Positions 1 to 5,854 of a stretch of DNA of 5,854 nt are shown here, in pieces (within the stretch, counting starts at the first letter, position 1; every line of letters begins with the position of its first letter). This DNA is from Microbacteriaceae bacterium (GTDB taxonomy: Bacteria > Actinomycetota > Actinomycetes > Actinomycetales > Microbacteriaceae). The translations under genes were made by a program, and so were the position numbers. The stretch covers positions 1 through 5,854 of the forward strand of contig CANGNR010000075.1 in assembly GCA_947455385.1 (NCBI GenBank), written 5' to 3'. The notes below the pieces were generated by a model. That model searched no databases. It was given only the letters and a program-made list of their open reading frames with translations, and had not been told where the DNA came from.

Positions 1-1784
1 ACGCGGCCGACCATCTTCATGCGCTTCTTGCCCTCTTTTTGCTTCTCGAGGAGCTTGCGCTTGCGGCTGATGTCACCGCCGTAACACTTGGCCAAAACGT
101 CTTTGCGCATCGCGCGAATCGACTCGCGAGCGATGATGCGGCTGCCGATTGCGGCCTGAATTGGCACCTCAAACTGCTGGCGCGGAATCAACTCGCGCAG
201 CTTGCCGGTGATCATCACGCCGTATGAGTAGGCCTTGTCTTTGTGCACGATGGCGCTGAATGCGTCGACCTGCTCGCCCTGCAGCAGCAAGTCAACCTTT
301 ACGAGGTCGCCCTCGGCGAGGCCCGACTCTTCGTAATCCAAGGATGCGTAGCCCTGGGTCTTGCTCTTGAGCTGGTCGAAGAAGTCAAAGACGATCTCGG
401 CGAGCGGCAGGTTGTAGCGCAGCTGAACTCGGTCTTCGCCAAGATACTGCATGTCAATCATGGTTCCGCGACGAGACTGGCAAAGCTCCATGATCACGCC
501 AACGTAATCCTTGGGGCTCAGAATCGTGGCCTTGACCATCGGCTCGAGCACCTTCTTGACCTTGCCGGTCGGGTACTCGCTCGGGTTGGTCACGGTGATC
601 TCTTTGCCGTCATCCATGGTGACTTCATAGACCACGGATGGCGCCGTCGCAATGAGGTCGAGGCCAAACTCGCGCTCTAGGCGCTCGGTGACGATCTCGA
701 GGTGCAGCAGGCCAAGGAACCCGCAACGGAAGCCGAAGCCCAGGGCGACCGAGGTTTCTGGCTCATAGACCAGGGCGGCATCGCTCAGCTTGAGCTTGTC
801 TAGCGCCTCGCGCAGGTTCGGGTAGTCGCTGCCGTCGATCGGATAAACGCCCGAGAAGACCATCGGCTTGGGGTCGGCGTAGCCCTTTAGAGCCTCGGTT
901 GCCGGCTTGATTGCGGCGGTGACCGTGTCACCGACCTTCGACTGTCGCACGTCTTTCACGCCTGTGATGAGATAGCCCACTTCGCCGACGCCCAGGCCCT
1001 TGGTTGGCTCTGGCTCTGGCGAAGAGACGCCGATCTCAAGCAGCTCGTGCACGGCCTTTGTCGACATCATCTGGATGCGTTCTCGCGGCGCAAGCTGCCC
1101 GTCAATCATTCGAACGTAAGTGACCACGCCCCGATAAGAGTCGTAGACCGAGTCAAAGATCATGGCGCGAGCCGGTGCGTTCGGGTTGCCGACGGGGTGT
1201 GGCACGGTCGCAACGATCTTGTCGAGCAGAACGTCGACGCCAACACCGGTCTTGCCAGAGACGCGCAGGCAGTCTTCAGGGTTGCCGCCGATTAGGTTCG
1301 CGAGCTCCTCGGCGTACTTCTCTGGCTGGGCCGCAGGCAGGTCGATCTTGTTCAGAACTGGGATGATCTGCAGATCGTTTTCCATCGCGAGATAAAGGTT
1401 GGCAAGCGTCTGGGCCTCGATGCCCTGGGCGGCATCCACGAGAAGAACGGCACCTTCGCAGGCCGCGAGCGAACGCGAAACCTCGTATGTGAAATCTACG
1501 TGGCCAGGGGTGTCGATCATGTTCAGCGCGTAGGTCTGCTTGTCGACCTCCCACGGCATACGAACGGCCTGAGACTTAATGGTGATGCCACGCTCACGCT
1601 CGATGTCCATGCGGTCGAGGTATTGGGCTCGCATCGAGCGGTCGTCCACGACGCCGGTTAGTTGCAGCATTCGGTCGGCGAGAGTCGACTTTCCGTGGTC
1701 GATGTGCGCGATGATGCAGAAATTGCGAATCAGCGAGGGGTCGGTCTTGGCTGGCTCAAGACGGCGCGTGGCGCGTGGCGACAA
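1..1784 (-). CDS. lepA: Elongation factor 4 (LepA), ribosomal back-translocating GTPase, 3' end outside window
   Basis: LepA/EF4 is a cytoplasmic translational GTPase, related to EF-G, that binds the ribosome and promotes back-translocation or initiation quality under stress (family knowledge). I read 594 uninterrupted codons. Visible motifs are the P-loop AHIDHGKS at residues 26-33, the switch I segment RERGITIKS, the switch II motif DTPGH at 91-95 with the catalytic-type His95, and NKID at 145-148. The elongation-factor domain II and the G-prime-less EF-G-like domains follow, then the LepA-specific C-terminal region with YGGDISRKRKLLEKQKEGKK near the window edge. The family is usually about 600-620 residues, so only some 10-25 residues are missing. 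The start is TTG: an in-frame TGA lies a short way upstream, no ATG or GTG lies between, and a GAGG sits six bases ahead. The resulting N terminus, MSPRATRRLEPAKTDPSL, resembles actinobacterial LepA. No frameshift was seen. Identity is very secure. Confidence 0.97.
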   Translation of the reverse strand, partial: MSPRATRRLEPAKTDPSLIRNFCIIAHIDHGKSTLADRMLQLTGVVDDRSMRAQYLDRMDIERERGITIKSQAVRMPWEVDKQTYALNMIDTPGHVDFTYEVSRSLAACEGAVLLVDAAQGIEAQTLANLYLAMENDLQIIPVLNKIDLPAAQPEKYAEELANLIGGNPEDCLRVSGKTGVGVDVLLDKIVATVPHPVGNPNAPARAMIFDSVYDSYRGVVTYVRMIDGQLAPRERIQMMSTKAVHELLEIGVSSPEPEPTKGLGVGEVGYLITGVKDVRQSKVGDTVTAAIKPATEALKGYADPKPMVFSGVYPIDGSDYPNLREALDKLKLSDAALVYEPETSVALGFGFRCGFLGLLHLEIVTERLEREFGLDLIATAPSVVYEVTMDDGKEITVTNPSEYPTGKVKKVLEPMVKATILSPKDYVGVIMELCQSRRGTMIDMQYLGEDRVQLRYNLPLAEIVFDFFDQLKSKTQGYASLDYEESGLAEGDLVKVDLLLQGEQVDAFSAIVHKDKAYSYGVMITGKLRELIPRQQFEVPIQAAIGSRIIARESIRAMRKDVLAKCYGGDISRKRKLLEKQKEGKKRMKMVGR

Positions 1785-1794
1785 GGAATACCTC
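1785..1794 (-). promoter_or_regulatory. lepA ribosome binding site that fixes the TTG start
   Basis: Read on the minus strand, GAGG (1791-1794) is followed by a six-base spacer and then TTG. This is the only initiation codon between the in-frame upstream TGA and the conserved P-loop region, so the Shine-Dalgarno match and the reading frame both point to the same unusual TTG start. Confidence 0.7.
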
Positions 1795-1886
1795 GGGATT
1801 GTTTGGAAGCGGAATCGTTCTATTTTCGCACATCACGCCGACGAAACCGCGACCTTCGCGAATGTCCGCCACACGCCAGTTTTGGG

Positions 1887-1915
1887 TTGCCTGCCAAACA
1901 CTAGCCTGATAGAGT
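1887..1915 (+). promoter_or_regulatory. Candidate sigma-70-type promoter for rpsT
   Basis: TTGCCT (1887-1892) and TAGAGT (1910-1915) are separated by 17 bases and each matches the housekeeping consensus at four of six positions. Transcription would begin near 1921, giving a leader of about 85 bases before the rpsT start codon. This is a match by eye only. I found no equally good promoter facing lepA; the best minus-strand candidate was a weak -10-like TAGAAC at 1817-1822. Confidence 0.4.
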
Positions 1916-1928
1916 TGGGAGTCGATTC

Positions 1929-1946
1929 GGATGAGTGTCTCCATCC
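1929..1946 (+). promoter_or_regulatory. Small candidate hairpin in the rpsT leader
   Basis: GGAT (1929-1932) pairs with ATCC (1943-1946) and GAG (1933-1935) pairs with CTC (1939-1941). The loop is TGT and C1942 is a single bulged base. It lies just after the predicted transcription start, so it could fold at the 5' end of the rpsT message. The structure is short and could be chance. Confidence 0.25.
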
Positions 1947-1967
1947 AGATCCCCAACCAAAATCATT

Positions 1968-1991
1968 GCGATTGCTCGCGCGAGCGGTCGC
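1968..1991 (+). promoter_or_regulatory. Inverted repeat / hairpin just upstream of the rpsT ribosome binding region
   Basis: The core GCTCGCGCGAGC (1974-1985) is a perfect 12-base palindrome. Outside it, T1972 and T1973 can form G-U wobbles with G1987 and G1986, and GCGA (1968-1971) pairs with TCGC (1988-1991). As RNA this gives a ten-pair stem with a GCGC loop. The wobbles work only in the plus-strand transcript; on the other strand they become A/C mismatches. It ends 15 bases before the rpsT ATG, so it could be a translational control element for S20 or an operator. S20 is known to regulate its own translation in E. coli; a similar role here is inference. Confidence 0.4.
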
Positions 1992-2006
1992 CAACGAAAG
2001 TGGAAC

Positions 2007-2267
2007 ATGGCAAACATCAAGTCGCAGATCAAGCGCATTGGCACCAACCTTAAGGCTGCCGAGCGCAACAAGGCCGTGAAGAGCGAAGTTAAGTCCGCTG
2101 TTCGCGTTGCCCGTGAGGCTGTCGCTGCTGGAGACAAGACCAAGGCTGCCGCTGCAGTCGCCGTCGCATCCAAGAAGCTCGACAAGGCCGTTTCGAAGGG
2201 CGTCATTCACAAGAACCAGGCTGCTAACCGCAAGTCGGCTCTTGCCAAGAAGGCCGCTTCGCTCTAA
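2007..2267 (+). CDS. rpsT: 30S ribosomal protein S20
   Basis: S20 is a primary 16S rRNA-binding protein of the small subunit body, needed for early 30S assembly and for efficient initiation (family knowledge). The 86-residue product is of normal length, highly basic and alanine/lysine-rich. It starts MANIKSQIKRIGTNLKAAER and contains VIHKNQAANRKSALAKK near the C terminus, both hallmark S20 segments that form its helical bundle. The ATG at 2007 was chosen because MANIKSQ is the conserved N terminus; the frame remains open upstream to an ATG at 1935, but the extra residues do not resemble S20. The ribosome binding site is weak (an AAAGTGG-like stretch close to the ATG). The gene is transcribed divergently from lepA, has its own candidate promoter and leader hairpins, and ends in a strong terminator, so it is probably a single-gene unit. 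Confidence 0.98.
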   Translation: MANIKSQIKRIGTNLKAAERNKAVKSEVKSAVRVAREAVAAGDKTKAAAAVAVASKKLDKAVSKGVIHKNQAANRKSALAKKAASL

Positions 2268-2281
2268 AGCGAAAAACTTCG

Positions 2282-2313
2282 AGAACCCTCGCCTAGGCGG
2301 GGGTTCTTTTTTT
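2282..2313 (+). terminator. Rho-independent terminator of rpsT
   Basis: The arms 2282-2293 and 2296-2307 are complementary over twelve positions, with one U-G wobble (T2289 with G2300). In practice the hairpin would have a ten- or eleven-pair stem with a 4-6 base loop around CTAG. A run of seven T follows at 2307-2313. It starts 14 bases after the rpsT stop. On the minus strand the wobble becomes an A/C mismatch and the nearest T run is offset by several bases, so service to the converging transporter gene is possible but weaker. Confidence 0.92.
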
Positions 2314-2320
2314 GCCCGGA

Positions 2321-3493
2321 TTACTTAGCCTGAATCTGGCCGGGCCGCCCCACGAAAAAGCCCGATGCCAGCTGCAGGGCGGTTAGCGCAACTATCACTT
2401 CGAGTGGAAGTGCCCAGGATGAACTGATATCGTGCAGAAGGCCGAAACCAAAAGTGCCGATTGCGGCGACAAGGTATCCCCAGCCCTGAGCGAGCGCGCT
2501 GAGCCTCGTGGTCATAGCCTGGCTCGTAGCCTTGGTGCCAATCAAGTAAAGCGAGACCGGGAAGGTCGATGCCTGGCCAAGGCCCGCGACAACCGCTCCG
2601 ACCGTCGCCAAACCTGGAGCTAGCCACAGAATGGTGTAGCCAGCCAGAGTAAAGACCGATAGCCCGGCCGCGAGCCAAGACAGACTGCGCAACCGACGGT
2701 AGAGAGGTCCGAGCAAGACACCAAAGGGAACCCCGATGATTGTCGCCAGACCCAGCACTCCACCGGCGGCTGATTCGCTAAGGCCGTAGCTCACCAAGAC
2801 GCTGGGGAGCCAGTTCAACAGAACATAGAAACCGGCCGACTGGATGCCGAAGAAGGCCACTAGCCACCAGGTGATTGGGCTTGCGAGCACGGCACGGCGA
2901 TCTGAGCTCACCTTCTCGACCGACTGAGGCAACTCTGGTTCTTTTCCCTTGAGGTGCGGAAACCAGACGAGAAGTGCGGCGGCCATCGGAATGGCCCATA
3001 GCGCCATCGAAGGTCGCCAACCACCCGCGATTGAGGCGATTGGAACCGCGATTGAGGCGGCGACCGAGGCTGAGACCGCCATCGTCATTGTGTAGGTGAC
3101 GGTCAAACTCGAGACGAGATTGGGGTAGTCGCTTCTGATAACGGTTGGCAAGATCACATTTGCCACGGCAATTCCAAGGCCGATGACTATGGAGGAAACC
3201 AGCAGGGCCAGGTAGCCGTCGACACCCCGAAGCAGGGTTGCCGCGAACAGCGCAAGGAGAATCCAGAACATCGCGTGGTGCAAGCCCAGCTTGCGCACGA
3301 CGAACGGCCCGAAGAACGCTCCGAAGCCAAAGCAAAGTACCGGCAAAGCCGTGACCGTGCCTACCTCCACTGCTCCGAGACCCAGGTTTGCAGAGATCTG
3401 TGAGAGCAGAGGCCCAACGCTGGCGACCGGTGGCCTGAGAGTCAGAGCAATCAGAATGATCGTGAAGAATGCCCCGAGCTGAGCGCGCTTCAT
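2321..3493 (-). CDS. MFS transporter of the CynX/NimT type
   Basis: This is a 390-residue inner-membrane protein with about twelve hydrophobic segments in two halves. They are split by a charged cytoplasmic loop at residues 182-200 (KGKEPELPQSVEKVSSDRR). The N-terminal TLRPPVASVGPLL (18-30) matches the signature of the CynX/NimT branch of the major facilitator superfamily, and the C-terminal half carries the branch-typical ALAQGWGYLVAAIG and GLLHD (333-355). Characterised relatives include E. coli CynX, linked to cyanate, and the 2-nitroimidazole exporter NimT; no substrate can be assigned here. The ATG at 3493 overlaps the holA stop as ATGA, which indicates translational coupling. Two purine-rich ribosome-binding candidates precede it. 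A longer reading from 3664 would add 57 arginine-rich residues lying wholly inside holA and is not credible. It is the last gene of the comEC-holA unit and converges with rpsT. Confidence 0.9.
   Translation of the reverse strand: MKRAQLGAFFTIILIALTLRPPVASVGPLLSQISANLGLGAVEVGTVTALPVLCFGFGAFFGPFVVRKLGLHHAMFWILLALFAATLLRGVDGYLALLVSSIVIGLGIAVANVILPTVIRSDYPNLVSSLTVTYTMTMAVSASVAASIAVPIASIAGGWRPSMALWAIPMAAALLVWFPHLKGKEPELPQSVEKVSSDRRAVLASPITWWLVAFFGIQSAGFYVLLNWLPSVLVSYGLSESAAGGVLGLATIIGVPFGVLLGPLYRRLRSLSWLAAGLSVFTLAGYTILWLAPGLATVGAVVAGLGQASTFPVSLYLIGTKATSQAMTTRLSALAQGWGYLVAAIGTFGFGLLHDISSSWALPLEVIVALTALQLASGFFVGRPGQIQAK
3025..3059. repeat. 14-bp direct repeat inside the transporter gene
   Basis: CCGCGATTGAGGCG occurs at 3025-3038 and again at 3046-3059, exactly 21 bases apart. 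The spacing is seven codons, so each copy encodes the same ASIA tetrapeptide (residues 146-149 and 153-156) in one membrane helix. It is probably a small internal duplication or chance similarity in a helix of simple composition. Confidence 0.5.
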
Positions 3494-4470
3494 GCGACCT
3501 CGCCTCTCGAGCACACGAGCTGAATGAGGCGTTCGAGTGCATAGGCGGGTTGGCGTTCGCCACCCTTCGCCGCAGAATCGGCATCTGCGATGGCAACGAT
3601 CACTCGCGCGAGGCCATCGTCGTTCCATCCGCCTGCCGCCTTGAGCGCCTGCTTCATCTGCCATGGGGCCATGCCCAGGGCCGCCGGGTTGGCACTTCGA
3701 TTGCCAAGGACCTTGGCGATTTGCCTTATCTTCATCGCAAAGGCAGCGTTGATTGCGATTGGGTCAGAGCCGGTAGACAAAGCGTGACGCATCAGACTCA
3801 AAGCCTCGCCGGTTCGACCAGCGATTGCGGCATCGACAACCTTGAACGAGTTGGTTTCGACCCGACCGCCAAAGTAGGTGTCGACTATCTGAGCGTTCAC
3901 ATCGCCGCTCGCATCCTGCAACAACTGATCGCAGGCGGCGGCGAGCTCGACCAAGTCGTCTGCAAAGGCGTCGGTCAGCGCGCGAACGCCATCCTGGGTG
4001 ATTTTGCGACCTTGGCTGGCAAAGTGGGCCTGAATAAAGCTTGGGCGCTCCCCCACGGACACCTCTTCGCACTTGATCTCGACCCGTTCGAATTGGCGCA
4101 CCGTGTCGAGAATTCCCTTAGCCCGACCCACGGCACCCGAGTGGCGAAGAACAAGGGTCGTGTCAGAGACCGGTTGCGAGAGGCTCGCGTGAAGATCGGC
4201 AACGAAAGCCGCCGAGGCGTTCTCTAGGGCCTTTACGACCACCAGTCTCGGCTCAGAAAAGAGCGAAGGCGAACTCAGCGCCAACAACTCGCCCTGGGTG
4301 TAGTCATCGGCCTGGATTTCGTGGATCTCGAGGTTTGGTTCATCGGCACGAAGTTTTTCGCGGATGCCTCGGATTGCCTGATCGCCGAGGTAGTTCTCGG
4401 GCCCAACGATGAGTACGAGCGGCGCGGGGGCTGCCCTGCGCCAATCGACAATAGTCACATCGCTCACCAT
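3490..4470 (-). CDS. holA: DNA polymerase III subunit delta (clamp loader)
   Basis: Delta is the wrench of the clamp loader: it binds the beta sliding clamp and opens one interface so that DNA can enter (family knowledge). The 326-residue product has the usual actinobacterial length. The N-terminal domain opens with PLVLIVGPENYLGDQAIRGI (17-36), and SPSLFSEPRLVVV (67-79) is the family signature. L70-F71 there correspond to the Leu-Phe pair that E. coli delta inserts into beta. The C-terminal collar domain contains YFGGRVETNSFKVVDAAIAG (199-218) and ends with the actinobacterial-style GWNDDGLARVIVAIADADSA(A)KGG region (281-304). As expected for delta, it lacks a P-loop. The ATG at 4470 follows the comEC stop after six bases; its ribosome binding site is weak (TAGGC, overlapping the comEC stop), so translation probably depends on coupling from comEC. 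The stop overlaps the next gene's start by four bases. Confidence 0.95.
   Translation of the reverse strand: MVSDVTIVDWRRAAPAPLVLIVGPENYLGDQAIRGIREKLRADEPNLEIHEIQADDYTQGELLALSSPSLFSEPRLVVVKALENASAAFVADLHASLSQPVSDTTLVLRHSGAVGRAKGILDTVRQFERVEIKCEEVSVGERPSFIQAHFASQGRKITQDGVRALTDAFADDLVELAAACDQLLQDASGDVNAQIVDTYFGGRVETNSFKVVDAAIAGRTGEALSLMRHALSTGSDPIAINAAFAMKIRQIAKVLGNRSANPAALGMAPWQMKQALKAAGGWNDDGLARVIVAIADADSAAKGGERQPAYALERLIQLVCSRGEVA
3498..3508 (-). promoter_or_regulatory. Ribosome binding region of the transporter, inside the holA 3' end
   Basis: Read on the minus strand, GAGAGG (3503-3508) and GAGG (3498-3501) lie nine and four bases ahead of the transporter ATG, within the last codons of holA. 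Together with the ATGA stop-start overlap they support the 3493 start and coupled translation. Confidence 0.6.
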
Positions 4471-4476
4471 GAAAGC

Positions 4477-5854
4477 CTAACCGCGACCCGCGACGGTGAT
4501 GCCCAACTTGTGGTCGGTTATCGATAAAGCGATGCCACCCATTCTGTCTGTTCGCAGTATTTGAGCGCCAACCCGAGCTAGCATGCGAAGGCAGGCGTCG
4601 GTCGGGTGGCCGTAACGGTTGTTCAAACCGACCGAGACGATCGCGAGTTGCGGACGCAGCCAATCAATGAAGGCCTCACTCTGGTTAGCCGAGCCGTGGT
4701 GCGCGACCTTCAACACGAGCGGCTTTGTTCTGCAGGCTTCATCGAACCAGGATGAGCGGCTCGCGAGAAGGCGCTCCTGCCCTTCCGCTCCGAGGTCTGC
4801 GAGGGTCACGAGGCAGAGTTGATCCGATTCAACGAGCATTCCAATTGAGCCGTCGTTCGAGTCTTGGGCCTCGCTCGCGCCGATGGTTGGGGTGATTACC
4901 CGCCACTCGAAGTCCCCCAGCGAACCGGCGACTCCGATGCCAACTTGCTCGGTAGGGATACGCACCGACTCAAGAACTCGCCGTGCCTCGTCGGCCCCCG
5001 GTCGCGAGTCGGCAAACGATGTGAGCAGAGCCTGATCGACCGTTCTACCATCCAGAGCACCGACCTCTCCCCCGACGTGGTCGAGATCGAAGTGGGTGAG
5101 CTCGAGGATCTCAATGCGCCGGATGCCGAGCTGGTCGAGGCACCCGTTTATTGGTTGTGGCTCCCTCCCGACGTCGATGACCATGACTCGCTCTCGAGAC
5201 CGCACAACGAGAGCGTCGCCCTGGCCGACATCGCAGTTCGCGATCTGCCAGTCACGTGCCGGCCAGCGCGTGGCAACGAGATTATGCCGAACACCGATCA
5301 GCGCCGGAAGCACCAGAGCCAGAACCAAACCCGCGGGAGCCAGCACCGAAACGCGAGCGAGAGCCAAGCCATCGAGCGATTGACGCTTGCGCAGCAACAA
5401 CCACGCCGAGAACACCGCTCCCATAATGGCGACTTGACCAGCAAAACCGGCCGGCCAGGGCATCAACTGCATGGGGAGATTCGAACAGAAACCGGCCACG
5501 TTGGCCGTCCATGCCGCAAAGAGCGAGGCAACCCAGCACAGGCTGGCCGCCAGCTGAGGTGCCGGAATCGAGAGCAGCACCGCCAGCATGCCAAGGATCG
5601 TCGACGGAGCAACCATGGGCTCAGCTAACAGGTTTGCCAGCAGAGACCAAACAGGTATTCCGCCCTGAAGGCCCAGCAGAAGCGGAGTGCACAGCAATTG
5701 GGCGCTTACCGACACGGATGCCGCCAGGGCGAGCCACCTCGGCAATCGCTTGGCAAAACGCTCCGCGAGTGCCGGCGCTAAGACCAGAATCCCCAGCGTG
5801 GCCGCGACCGACAACTCGAACCCGAGGTTCACGGCCTGGCTAGGATCAACTGCA
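4477..5854 (-). CDS. comEC: ComEC/Rec2-type DNA uptake channel with metallo-beta-lactamase domain, 5' end outside window
   Basis: ComEC forms the inner-membrane channel that carries single-stranded DNA into the cell during natural transformation (family knowledge). The window holds the C-terminal 458 residues of a protein usually 700-800 long; the reading frame stays open past the right edge, so the true start and the N-terminal OB-type domain are missing. Numbering from the first visible residue, about seven hydrophobic segments span 10-187, including the competence-domain motif NLLAEPMVAPSTILG (74-88). A soluble metallo-beta-lactamase-like domain follows: DVGQGDA (208-214), HFDLDHVGG (254-262), HHGS (385-388) and NRYGHP (412-417). 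The usual Gly-Asp metal-site motif reads Ala-Asp (352-353), keeping the aspartate. Metal ligands look complete, so the domain could be an active nuclease. A GTG at 5832 is internal, since DPSQAVNLGFELSVAATLG continues across it. Upstream neighbours, often comEA, would lie to the right. Confidence 0.96.
   Translation of the reverse strand, partial: AVDPSQAVNLGFELSVAATLGILVLAPALAERFAKRLPRWLALAASVSVSAQLLCTPLLLGLQGGIPVWSLLANLLAEPMVAPSTILGMLAVLLSIPAPQLAASLCWVASLFAAWTANVAGFCSNLPMQLMPWPAGFAGQVAIMGAVFSAWLLLRKRQSLDGLALARVSVLAPAGLVLALVLPALIGVRHNLVATRWPARDWQIANCDVGQGDALVVRSRERVMVIDVGREPQPINGCLDQLGIRRIEILELTHFDLDHVGGEVGALDGRTVDQALLTSFADSRPGADEARRVLESVRIPTEQVGIGVAGSLGDFEWRVITPTIGASEAQDSNDGSIGMLVESDQLCLVTLADLGAEGQERLLASRSSWFDEACRTKPLVLKVAHHGSANQSEAFIDWLRPQLAIVSVGLNNRYGHPTDACLRMLARVGAQILRTDRMGGIALSITDHKLGITVAGRG

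Noticed and set aside
1935..2006. Longer S20 start at 1935
   Set aside because: S20 begins MANIKSQ; the upstream residues are not S20-like and would remove the leader.
2321..3493. Naming the transporter cynX
   Set aside because: Only branch membership is visible. No cyanase or carbonic anhydrase gene is nearby, so a cyanate role is unsupported.
2778..3596. Minus-strand ORF overlapping the transporter in another frame
   Set aside because: The composition is rich in arginine and serine with no membrane segments, as expected for an out-of-frame shadow of the transporter.
3494..3664. N-terminal extension of the transporter by 57 residues
   Set aside because: The extension is arginine-rich, lies entirely inside holA in another frame, and precedes a clear start with ribosome binding site and ATGA overlap.
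3469..4227. Long plus-strand ORF opposite holA
   Set aside because: It is antisense to a secure gene, has no recognisable motifs, and arises from codon bias of the real frame.
4864..5628. Long plus-strand ORF opposite comEC
   Set aside because: It is antisense to the ComEC membrane and nuclease-like domains, of low-complexity charged composition and with no family resemblance.
4477..5832. comEC as a complete 451-residue gene starting at GTG 5832
   Set aside because: The frame stays open to the window edge and the residues before the GTG (AVDPSQA) continue the conserved competence domain, so this is an internal valine.

Overview
The window is about 5.85 kb of an actinobacterial chromosome, most likely Microbacteriaceae. 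I infer this from the wording of the LepA, HolA and ComEC proteins, a GC content that looks like about 55-60% by eye, and the gene order comEC-holA-rpsT-lepA, which is common in Actinobacteria. It is an ordinary housekeeping region. I see no mobile element, CRISPR array, tRNA or rRNA, and no defence or otherwise novel system.

Layout from left to right. Positions 1-1784 (minus strand) hold nearly all of lepA, the EF4 ribosomal back-translocase. It starts at a TTG codon, and its last few codons lie beyond the left edge. Positions 1785-2006 are a divergent intergenic region. It carries a candidate rpsT promoter and two candidate leader hairpins; read on the minus strand it also holds a doubtful 62-codon ORF that runs into the lepA start. 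Positions 2007-2267 (plus strand) encode ribosomal protein S20 (rpsT), followed by a strong intrinsic terminator.

The right-hand part is a tight minus-strand operon running right to left. ComEC, the DNA-uptake channel, is cut at its N terminus by the right edge. Six bases after its stop comes holA, the clamp-loader delta subunit. A CynX/NimT-type MFS transporter follows with a 4-base ATGA overlap. This operon converges with rpsT over a 53-base gap.

Functionally the window combines translation (EF4, S20), replication (delta subunit), DNA uptake (ComEC) and one small-molecule transporter that looks like a lineage-specific addition to the comEC-holA unit. The points most worth checking are small: the rpsT leader structure, the ORF and 7-bp tandem repeat at the lepA start, and the transporter's place in the operon.
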